5,702 nt of DNA from Pseudomonadota bacterium. GTDB taxonomy: Bacteria > Pseudomonadota > Alphaproteobacteria > Rhizobiales > Devosiaceae. Location of the stretch: positions 1 to 5,702 of the forward strand of contig JAEYTN010000071.1 of assembly GCA_023433985.1 (NCBI GenBank), written 5' to 3'. Of the stretch, positions 1-5,017 are shown piece after piece; the first letter of the stretch is position 1, and the number at the start of each line of letters is the position of its first letter. The position numbers and the translations under genes are program-made. The notes under the pieces were generated by a model. The model saw nothing but the letters and a program-made list of their open reading frames with translations, was not told where the DNA came from and made no database searches.

Positions 1-248
1 ACCTGGGTCCGGACCGGCGGCGGCTCGATCCCGAGGCGGCGCAGCGCCGGCCGGCGGAGATCTCGCCGCACACGCAGCTTGTGATCCGCCGGGACCCGCA
101 GGCGGGCACGCGGGTGCTGAGCCGGCAACGGCGGGAGGGGCAGCATTTCCAGACAACTGCGGCGACCGCCCAGCCGATGGCGCCGCTCGGCGCGATAACG
201 GCGCACCCGGCCGTTCGGCAAGCGGCTGCAGGCCCCGGGGCGCGAGGC
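1..248. other. Unassigned sequence downstream of tlyA
   Basis: I read all six frames here and recognise no protein. The plus frame through position 3 and the minus frame with the same codon boundaries (in phase with tlyA) both stay open. Both have G/C-rich outer codon positions and an AT-richer middle position, so part of the stretch may be coding. One minus-strand candidate would start with ATG near 147 and run off the left edge, but its product is an undistinguished Leu/Pro/Arg-rich peptide. A plus-strand gene entering from the left could instead stop at the TGA at 82-84. In many relatives a TrmA/RlmD-like RNA methyltransferase follows tlyA, but I see none of its N-terminal motifs. The part nearest tlyA holds a 10-bp palindrome (232-241) and a tight GC hairpin (180-193), neither followed by a T-run. 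Confidence 0.3.
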
Positions 249-986
249 CTAGAGGCGGCGGAAGCCGGCGACCGTCTCGCGGTTGCCGTCGCCGCCAGCG
301 ATGGGCGAGGGCACGGCAAAGGTCTGCGCCCAGCCTGCTTCGGCCATCGCCGCGACCACGCGATCAACCGCCGCGGTGATGGCCGCACCCTCGGTGACGA
401 TGCCGCCCTTGCCGATATGCTCGCGCCCGACTTCGAACTGCGGCTTGATCAGGATCACCGCCTCGGCTCCCGGGCCGCAGAGCGCCAGCGCGGGGAACAC
501 CACCTTGAGGATGGAAACGAAGCTGACGTCCGAGACGAGGAGGTCGATGGGCTCGGGGATCAGCTCTGCCGTCAGGTCCCGGCCGTTGACGCCCTCGAGG
601 CTGGTGACGCGGGCGCCGTCCCTCAGGCTCGGGTGCAGCTGGTGGTGCCCCACATCGACGGCATAGACGCGCGCTGCGCCGCGCTCCAGCAGTACCTGGG
701 TGAAGCCGCCGGTGGAGGCGCCGAGATCGAGGCAGGTTTTGCCGGAGGGGTCGATGCTGCCCGCGTCGAGGCCGGCGAGAAGCTTAAGCGCCGCACGGGA
801 GACGTAGCCGGCGGCGGGATCATAAAGCGTTATGATGTCGGTTTCGCCCACCTGCTGGTTGGGCTTGCTGGCGACGACGCCATTCACCTCGACGGTGCCG
901 CGCAGGATGGCGTCGCGGGCGCGGGCGCGGCTCGGGGTCAGGCCACGCGCCTCGAGCGCCTGGTCGAGGCGGATGCGCTCCGCCAC
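249..986 (-). CDS. tlyA: TlyA-family 16S/23S rRNA (cytidine-2'-O)-methyltransferase
   Basis: This 245-residue cytoplasmic enzyme should transfer a methyl group from SAM to the 2'-OH of rRNA cytidines, the known TlyA activity; some members were first described as hemolysins. Residues 3-55 form an S4 RNA-binding domain (RLDQALEARGL, then VEVNG). Residues 60-245 are an FtsJ/RrmJ-type Rossmann methyltransferase with the SAM-binding motif DLGASTGGF at 87-95 and VDVG at 110-113. A K-D-K-E catalytic tetrad is visible as K68 (SRAALKL), D153 (SDVSF), K181 (IKPQFE) and E237 (GNRE). The length matches the family. The start is a GTG one base after the xseB TAA stop. I see no good Shine-Dalgarno sequence before it, so translation is probably coupled to xseB. 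It is the last gene of the HDAC-xseB-tlyA unit. Whether it modifies 23S only or both rRNAs cannot be told from the sequence. Confidence 0.95.
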   Translation of the reverse strand: MAERIRLDQALEARGLTPSRARARDAILRGTVEVNGVVASKPNQQVGETDIITLYDPAAGYVSRAALKLLAGLDAGSIDPSGKTCLDLGASTGGFTQVLLERGAARVYAVDVGHHQLHPSLRDGARVTSLEGVNGRDLTAELIPEPIDLLVSDVSFVSILKVVFPALALCGPGAEAVILIKPQFEVGREHIGKGGIVTEGAAITAAVDRVVAAMAEAGWAQTFAVPSPIAGGDGNRETVAGFRRL

Positions 987-987
987 G

Positions 988-1251
988 TTACTGGGGATCG
1001 AGCGGCTCGGTGCCGACCGGCTGGCCGCCGCGCAGGGTGATCTTCTCGATGCGCATCTCGGCTGCCTTCAGCAGCGCTTCGCAATGCGCCTTCAATGCCT
1101 CGCCGCGCTCGTAGATGGCGATCGACTCGGCCAGCGGCGCCTGCCCGCTCTCGAGCTTGCCGACGATGGTCTCGAGCTCCTTGAGCGCCTGCTCGAAACT
1201 CATATCCGCGATTTCCCTGGCCTTGCTGTCGTCGAAGGTGGAATCGGCCAT
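988..1251 (-). CDS. xseB: Exodeoxyribonuclease VII small subunit
   Basis: This is an 87-residue small subunit of exonuclease VII. Several XseB copies bind the large subunit XseA, and the complex degrades single-stranded DNA from both ends into oligonucleotides during repair and recombination. Residues 17-73 carry the family signature: [18 protein letters not shown], then [19 protein letters not shown], then a helical stretch ending AEMRIEKI. This is a two-helix antiparallel coiled-coil type of fold. The length (about 80 residues is typical) and full domain show that it is intact. The ATG at 1251 is backed by a strong AAGGAG at 7-nt spacing. It lies 30 nt after the HDAC-like gene and 1 nt before tlyA, so co-transcription is likely. 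xseA is not in the window. In many alphaproteobacteria dxs directly follows xseB; here it does not. Confidence 0.95.
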   Translation of the reverse strand: MADSTFDDSKAREIADMSFEQALKELETIVGKLESGQAPLAESIAIYERGEALKAHCEALLKAAEMRIEKITLRGGQPVGTEPLDPQ

Positions 1252-1258
1252 GGCGGTG

Positions 1259-1264
1259 CTCCTT
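1259..1264 (-). promoter_or_regulatory. Strong ribosome binding site of xseB
   Basis: AAGGAG on the minus strand, 7 nt before the xseB ATG. It lies in the 30-nt gap after the HDAC-like gene. It is the best Shine-Dalgarno match in the window and fixes the xseB start. tlyA and the Sua5 gene have no comparable site. Confidence 0.75.
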
Positions 1265-1281
1265 GGGGGCGGAAGGACCAG

Positions 1282-2211
1282 TTAGCCCGCGGCCATCAAA
1301 GTTTCAACATGGGCCGCCACCCCGGTTGCCAGTCCCTGCCGGTCGTACCCACCTTCGAGCATCGAGACGAGGCGGCCGTCACAGAGCCTCGCCGCGATCG
1401 CGCAGAGCCGCTCCGTGACCCAGGCGAAATCCTCGGAGTGCCAGTTGAGGCCGCCGATGGGGTCGCGATAGTCGGCATCGAAGCCGGCGGAGACCAGCAG
1501 GAAATCGGGGTGGAAGGCTTCGAGCGCCGGGAAGATGCGGTCCTCGTAGGCCGCGCGCATTTCCTTGCCGCCGCTGCCGGCGGCGAGCGCGACGTTGCAG
1601 ATATTGCCGACGCCGGTGAAGCTCGGCGCGCCGGTGCCGGGGTAGAGCGGCATCTGGTGGCTCGAGGCGAAGAACACGGTGTCGTCGGCCTGGAAGATAT
1701 CCTCGGTGCCATTGCCGTGGTGCACGTCGAAGTCGACGATCGCCACCCGCTCCGCCCCGAACTTGCGCTGCGCCTCGCGCGCCACAATGGCGACCGTGTT
1801 GATGAGGCAGAAGCCCATCGGACGGTGGCGCTCGGCGTGGTGCCCCGGCGGGCGCACGGCGCAGAAGGCGTTGCGGACACTGCCCAGCGCCACCTCTTCG
1901 AGCGCCAGCAGCCCGGCGCCCAGCGCGGTGGCGGCTGCATCCAGCGAGCCCGAGGAGATGAAGGTGTCCTCGTCGATGCGCGAAATGCCTTCGGCCGGCC
2001 GTACCTGCGCCAGCTGCCGCAAGTAATCCCCGGGGTGCACGAGTTCGGCCAGGCTGAGGTCGCCCGATGGCGCGTCGAGTCGCTTCAGGCCCGCGAAGGC
2101 ATCGCGAGAGAGTGCCTCCTCCACCGCCCTGATCCGGTCGGGGCGCTCCGGATGACCGGTCGGGGTGGCGTGGCTAGCGAAATTGCGCTGCGAAACGAGC
2201 AGTGTGGTCAT
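1282..2211 (-). CDS. Histone deacetylase family protein (zinc amidohydrolase, acetylpolyamine/HDAC type)
   Basis: This is a 309-residue class II HDAC-like deacetylase of the arginase/deacetylase fold. Such enzymes remove acetyl groups from lysines or polyamines using one zinc ion; the natural substrate here is unknown. The whole catalytic domain is present: HPERPDR at 20-26, the catalytic His pair in RPPGHHAE (H124, H125), and GFCLINTVAIVA at 133-144. Predicted zinc ligands are D162 and H164 in DFDVHHGNGT and D245 in SAGFDAD. SSHQMPLYPGTG is at 183-194, and the transition-state Tyr is Y289 in LEGGYD. I chose the ATG at 2211. A longer reading frame begins with TTG at 2265, but that codon lies in a TTGACA hexamer that may be a promoter, and its extra 18 residues are Arg-rich and unlike the family. 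The gene is first in the unit with xseB and tlyA. No signal peptide is seen, so it should be cytoplasmic. Confidence 0.92.
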   Translation of the reverse strand: MTTLLVSQRNFASHATPTGHPERPDRIRAVEEALSRDAFAGLKRLDAPSGDLSLAELVHPGDYLRQLAQVRPAEGISRIDEDTFISSGSLDAAATALGAGLLALEEVALGSVRNAFCAVRPPGHHAERHRPMGFCLINTVAIVAREAQRKFGAERVAIVDFDVHHGNGTEDIFQADDTVFFASSHQMPLYPGTGAPSFTGVGNICNVALAAGSGGKEMRAAYEDRIFPALEAFHPDFLLVSAGFDADYRDPIGGLNWHSEDFAWVTERLCAIAARLCDGRLVSMLEGGYDRQGLATGVAAHVETLMAAG

Positions 2212-2238
2212 GGAGGGCCGCCGAATTGCCCGCGGAGC

Positions 2239-2265
2239 TTGACGTTCCGGGCGTGCGGTTGTCAA
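2239..2265. promoter_or_regulatory. Inverted TTGAC/GTCAA arms between the HDAC-like and Sua5 genes
   Basis: TTGACG on the plus strand (2239-2244) faces a perfect TTGACA on the minus strand (2265-2260), giving TTGAC-N17-GTCAA. Each hexamer could be a -35 element for its own direction: TTGACA towards the deacetylase gene, TTGACG towards the Sua5 gene. At 17-nt spacing the -10 candidates are poor (TCAAGC minus, TCAAAC plus). The element may instead be an operator with 5-bp arms. It sits in the middle of the 90-bp divergent gap. Confidence 0.35.
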
Positions 2266-2282
2266 ACGGCCGGCGTCAGCCA

Positions 2283-2299
2283 GCGTTCACATGCGTTCA
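2283..2299 (+). repeat. Short direct repeat GCGTTCA x2, period 10
   Basis: GCGTTCA occurs at 2283-2289 and again at 2293-2299, ending 2 nt before the Sua5 ATG. The period is about one helical turn. The repeat takes the place where a ribosome binding site would be expected, and no Shine-Dalgarno sequence is visible there. It could be a protein-binding site or chance. Confidence 0.4.
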
Positions 2300-2301
2300 T
2301 C

Positions 2302-3234
2302 ATGGCCCCCAGCGCCGCCTTCAGCCGCTTAGACATCGTTCATCTCGCCGGCCTGTTGCGGGCGGGCGAGGTCGTGGCCTTTCCCACCGAGACGGTCTAC
2401 GGGTTAGGCGCCGACGCGACGAATTCGGACGCGGTGCTCCGCATCTACGAAACCAAGGGCCGCCCCCGCTTCAACCCGCTGATCGTCCATGTCGCCGACC
2501 TCCCGATGGCCGAACAGCTGGCCGAGTTCAGCCCCCTCGCCCGCAGGCTTGCCCGCTTCTGGCCCGGACCACTGACCCTCGTCCTGCCACGCAGACCGGA
2601 CGCCGGGCTGAGCGACATCGCCACGGCCGGGCTCGACACCGTGGGCATCCGCATCCCCGCCCACAAGCTGGCGCAGGAGCTGATCCGCGCCGCCGGCCGG
2701 CCGCTCGCGGCGCCCAGCGCCAACCCCTCCGGCCGGCTGTCGCCGACCACGGCAGAGCAGGTGCTGCGAGGCTTCGGGGGCCGCGTGCCAGTGCTCGACG
2801 GGGGTCCGGCGGATGCGGGGGTGGAGTCCACCATCCTCGCGGTCACCGGCGACACGGTGACCCAGCTCCGCGCCGGCGCCCTGCCCCGCGAGGAGATCGA
2901 GGCCGCGCTCGGGCAGCCAATCACCGTCGCGCGGGAGGGTGGGCCGGTCACCGCGCCGGGCATGCTCGCCAGCCATTATGCGCCCCATGCCCGCTTGCGG
3001 ATTCACGTGGAACACCCCGCGCCGGGCGAGGCCTATCTCGGCTTCGGCGCGCGTCAGGGCACGCTGAACCTCAGCCCGACCGGCGATCTGCGAGAAGCCG
3101 CGCGCAACCTGTTTTCCATGCTGCACCAGCTGGACGGCACCGCCGACCGCATTGCGGTGGCGCCGATCCCGGACACGGGCCTCGGCGAGGCGATCAACGA
3201 CAGGCTGAAACGCGCCGCGGCGCCGCGGGGCTAG
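2302..3234 (+). CDS. sua5: L-threonylcarbamoyladenylate synthase, Sua5 type
   Basis: This is a 310-residue cytoplasmic enzyme that makes threonylcarbamoyl-AMP from threonine, bicarbonate and ATP. This is the first step of t6A37 modification of ANN-decoding tRNAs; TsaD and partners (not in the window) then transfer the group to tRNA. The YrdC domain covers about residues 10-200 and shows FPTETVYGLG (27-36), KGRPRFNPL (52-60), WPGPLTLVL (87-95), APSANPSG (137-144) and GVESTI (173-178). A linker with APGMLASHYAP (218-228) leads to the C-terminal Sua5 domain (about 229-310), so this is the long Sua5 form and not the short TsaC/YrdC form. The ATG at 2302 gives the family's N-terminus, but no Shine-Dalgarno sequence precedes it. 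The frame stays open far upstream, antisense to the deacetylase and xseB; that extension is not credible. The stop overlaps the stop of the convergent DnaJ-like gene. Confidence 0.95.
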   Translation: MAPSAAFSRLDIVHLAGLLRAGEVVAFPTETVYGLGADATNSDAVLRIYETKGRPRFNPLIVHVADLPMAEQLAEFSPLARRLARFWPGPLTLVLPRRPDAGLSDIATAGLDTVGIRIPAHKLAQELIRAAGRPLAAPSANPSGRLSPTTAEQVLRGFGGRVPVLDGGPADAGVESTILAVTGDTVTQLRAGALPREEIEAALGQPITVAREGGPVTAPGMLASHYAPHARLRIHVEHPAPGEAYLGFGARQGTLNLSPTGDLREAARNLFSMLHQLDGTADRIAVAPIPDTGLGEAINDRLKRAAAPRG

Positions 3235-4178
3235 TTGTCCCGCACCTTGTAGGGCTTCTGGTCGCGCCAGAAGCGCATCAGGCTTTCGAGGTCGGGGTCG
3301 CCCTGTTCGGGCAGCACGATGCGCAGCGTGACATAGAGGTCGCCGACGCCGTGGAGGCCCTTGCCCTTGAGGCGCAAGGCTTTGGTGGTGTTGGGGGAAG
3401 CCGGCAGGTTGAGCTCCACCGAGCCTTCCAGGGTCGGGACGCGCACCTTGCCGCCCAGCACCGCCTCGTAGAGCGTGATCGGCAGGTCGACGCGCAGATC
3501 GGCGCCTTCGCGGCGGAACTGCTTGTGACGCTCGAACTTGACAGTGACGATGGCATCGCCCGCTTCGCCCGACAGCGGCGAGGCGATGCCCTGGCCCTTG
3601 AGCCGGATCTGCTGGCCCTCTTCCACCTTCTCGGGCAGCTTGACGTTCAGCGTCTTGCCTGTGGGCATGCGCAGCGGCACGCTGGCGCCGGCATGCGCCT
3701 CTTCCAGCGTCACGGTGGCGGTGAGGTTGACGTCGTCGCCCTTGAGGTTGTGCGAACGGCCGGGGTTGAACCCGGCGCCCGCGCCCCCCGTCGAGCCGGT
3801 GAACGGATCCCAGCCGGCGCTACCCCCGCGGGCCGCGCCGCGCGGCTGGCCGCCGAAGCCGGACATGAACTCCTTAAGGATGTCCTCGGCCGAGAACCCT
3901 GCTCCCGCACCGCCGCTGGGACGTCCGCCGCCGCGGCTGAAGCCGGCGAAGCGGGGATTGCCGTCGGCGTCGATTTCGCCGCGGTCGTAGGCCGCCCGCT
4001 TGTCCTTGTCCGACAGGAAGTCGTAAGCCGATGAAATCTCGGCGAACTTGGCGTGGGCCTTGGGGTCGTCCTGGTTCTGGTCTGGGTGATGCGCCTTGGC
4101 GAGCTTGCGGTAGGCGGACTTGAGGTCCTTCTCGCTCACCGACTTCTGCACCCCGAGCACGGTATACGGGTCTCGCAT
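3231..4178 (-). CDS. Class II (type B) DnaJ / CbpA-like co-chaperone
   Basis: This 315-residue cytoplasmic J-protein should stimulate the ATPase of a DnaK-type Hsp70 and deliver clients to it. The J-domain is at 4-66, with PYTVLGV at its start and the essential HPD at 31-33, followed by FAEISSAYDFLSD (45-57). A Gly/Phe-rich linker spans about 78-142. Two beta-rich client-binding domains follow: CTD I about 148-222 (DDVNLTATVTLEEAHAG; RLKGQG at 192-197) and CTD II about 223-300 (DLPITLYEAVLGG; LRLKGKG at 268-274). There are no CxxCxGxG zinc-finger repeats, which excludes canonical DnaJ and fits the CbpA/DjlA-independent class II group. The ATG at 4178 starts exactly at the J-domain and has a weak GAAAG upstream. 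The frame extends to 4952, but that part is antisense to pdxH. It diverges from pdxH and converges on the Sua5 gene. The main dnaK-linked dnaJ is presumably elsewhere. Confidence 0.93.
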   Translation of the reverse strand: MRDPYTVLGVQKSVSEKDLKSAYRKLAKAHHPDQNQDDPKAHAKFAEISSAYDFLSDKDKRAAYDRGEIDADGNPRFAGFSRGGGRPSGGAGAGFSAEDILKEFMSGFGGQPRGAARGGSAGWDPFTGSTGGAGAGFNPGRSHNLKGDDVNLTATVTLEEAHAGASVPLRMPTGKTLNVKLPEKVEEGQQIRLKGQGIASPLSGEAGDAIVTVKFERHKQFRREGADLRVDLPITLYEAVLGGKVRVPTLEGSVELNLPASPNTTKALRLKGKGLHGVGDLYVTLRIVLPEQGDPDLESLMRFWRDQKPYKVRDN

Positions 4179-4207
4179 GGGTTCTTTCAGATTGACGCCG
4201 GTTGGGT

Positions 4208-4237
4208 TTGCTTTCGGGCCGGGCGCTCTTCTATATG
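4208..4237 (+). promoter_or_regulatory. Candidate pdxH promoter
   Basis: TTGCTT (4208-4213), an 18-nt spacer, then TATATG (4232-4237), about 58 bp before the pdxH ATG. The TATA-containing patch is the most AT-rich spot in this 117-bp divergent gap, in otherwise very GC-rich DNA. Judged by eye from consensus only. Confidence 0.4.
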
Positions 4238-4260
4238 GCGACGCACCGGGGGCTTGTCCA
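4231..4260 (-). promoter_or_regulatory. Candidate promoter of the DnaJ-like gene
   Basis: On the minus strand TGGACA (4260-4255) is followed by an 18-nt spacer and ATATAG (4236-4231), or by a 19-nt spacer and TATAGA (4235-4230). The -10 overlaps the -10 of the candidate pdxH promoter on the other strand. The downstream leader would be about 45-50 nt. Confidence 0.35.
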
Positions 4261-4295
4261 GATTTGGCAAGGATGTGGGGAGAGGGCTGAAAACC

Positions 4296-4931
4296 ATGGC
4301 GGGAACAACGCTTACCGACCGGCTGTTCGACGACTCCGACACCGCCCCCATCGACCCCTGCTCGCTGTTCGAGGAATGGTTCACGCTGGCGCAGGAGAGC
4401 GAGCCGAACGACCCGCACGCGATGGCCCTCGCCAGTGTCGACGAGCATGGCATGCCGGATGTGCGCATGGTGCTGCTCAACGCGCGCGACGCCCGCGGCT
4501 ACTGCTTCTTCACCAACTTCGAGAGCGACAAGGGCCGGCAGCTGCTCGCCAACCCGCGCGCCGCCTTCGTGATGCACTGGAAATCGCTGCGCCGGCAGAT
4601 CCGGGTGCGCGGGCCGGTGGAGGTTGTCGCGGACGGAGAGGCCGACGCCTATTTCGCCAGCCGCGCCCGCGTCAGCCAGATCGGTGCGCATGCCTCCAAG
4701 CAGTCGCGCCCGCTCGCCAACCGCTATGCGCTGCTCGAGCGGGTGGAGACGCTGAAGAAAAGCTTCGGCGAGGACGAGCCGGTCAACCGGCCGGCCTACT
4801 GGCGGGGCTTCCGTGTCGTGCCCCAGACGATGGAATTCTGGAAGGACGGCGCCAACCGGCTGCACGACCGCGTGCGCTTCACCCGCACGCTGCCCAACGG
4901 GACCTGGAGCCGGCAGCGGCTCTACCCCTGA
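4296..4931 (+). CDS. pdxH: Pyridoxamine/pyridoxine 5'-phosphate oxidase
   Basis: This 211-residue FMN enzyme oxidises pyridoxamine 5'-phosphate or pyridoxine 5'-phosphate to pyridoxal 5'-phosphate with O2, releasing H2O2; it acts in vitamin B6 synthesis and salvage. It has the split-barrel FMN-binding fold. MALASVDEHGMPDVRMVLL (43-61) and GYCFFTNFESDKGRQL (68-83) form the FMN site together with WKSLRRQIRVRG (95-106). SKQSRPL is at 134-140. The C-terminal dimerisation/substrate region has YWRGFRVVPQTMEFW (168-182), then RLHDR (188-192), and ends in the family-typical RLYP. Length and termini show an intact gene. The ATG at 4296 has GGAGAGG about 10 nt upstream. An in-frame GTG at 4275 would add only seven residues and seems less likely. 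It diverges from the DnaJ-like gene. Confidence 0.97.
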   Translation: MAGTTLTDRLFDDSDTAPIDPCSLFEEWFTLAQESEPNDPHAMALASVDEHGMPDVRMVLLNARDARGYCFFTNFESDKGRQLLANPRAAFVMHWKSLRRQIRVRGPVEVVADGEADAYFASRARVSQIGAHASKQSRPLANRYALLERVETLKKSFGEDEPVNRPAYWRGFRVVPQTMEFWKDGANRLHDRVRFTRTLPNGTWSRQRLYP

Positions 4932-4952
4932 CCGGCAGCCTGGGCTCGACAT

Positions 4953-4984
4953 TTCATCGCCTGTTCAGATGGAGCCCCTAAGGT
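4953..4984 (+). promoter_or_regulatory. Candidate activator-type promoter before the DUF898 gene
   Basis: Two TTCA units (4953-4956 and 4964-4967) are spaced by 11 nt, followed by TAAGGT (4979-4984), a plausible -10. The repeat lies over the -35 position, where no TTGACA-like hexamer is present. Direct repeats at one-helical-turn spacing over a missing -35 are typical of promoters activated by OmpR/PhoB-family response regulators. This reading is an inference from layout alone. Confidence 0.3.
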
Positions 4985-5017
4985 AACGAGCGATATCGGC
5001 AGGGGGCCGAGGCGCGC

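Noticed and set aside
180..241. Hairpins after tlyA (GCGCC-N4-GGCGC at 180-193 and the palindrome GCCCCGGGGC at 232-241) as a terminator
   Set aside because: No T-run follows on either strand, and short GC palindromes are expected by chance in DNA this GC-rich.
81..1040. 319-codon plus-strand open frame beginning with GTG at 81
   Set aside because: It shares codon boundaries with tlyA on the other strand and reads as a His/Arg/Ala/Asp-rich shadow with no recognisable domain.
832..3234. 800-codon plus-strand frame that looks like a large fusion protein ending in Sua5
   Set aside because: The first 490 codons are antisense to tlyA, xseB and the deacetylase and have no domain. Only the part from 2302 matches a family, with a complete N-terminus.
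3725..3950. Gly-rich low-complexity segment as a nucleotide repeat or insertion
   Set aside because: It is the Gly/Phe-rich linker normal for DnaJ proteins, and the codons are not tandemly repeated.
2202..4034. 610-codon plus-strand frame across Sua5 and the DnaJ-like gene
   Set aside because: It is an out-of-frame shadow of Sua5 joined to an antisense shadow of the DnaJ-like gene, with Arg/Pro/Gly-rich composition caused by high G+C.
4179..4952. Long N-terminal extension of the DnaJ-like gene
   Set aside because: The extension is antisense to the well-supported pdxH gene, and the J-domain begins right at the ATG at 4178.
4942..4977. Inverted repeat GGGCTC...GAGCCC after pdxH as a terminator
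   Set aside because: The 6-bp stem has a 24-nt loop and no T-run, and it overlaps the better candidate promoter of the DUF898 gene.
4991..4998. Palindrome CGATATCG before the DUF898 gene as an operator
   Set aside because: An 8-bp palindrome with no second copy or flanking symmetry is not enough to claim a binding site.
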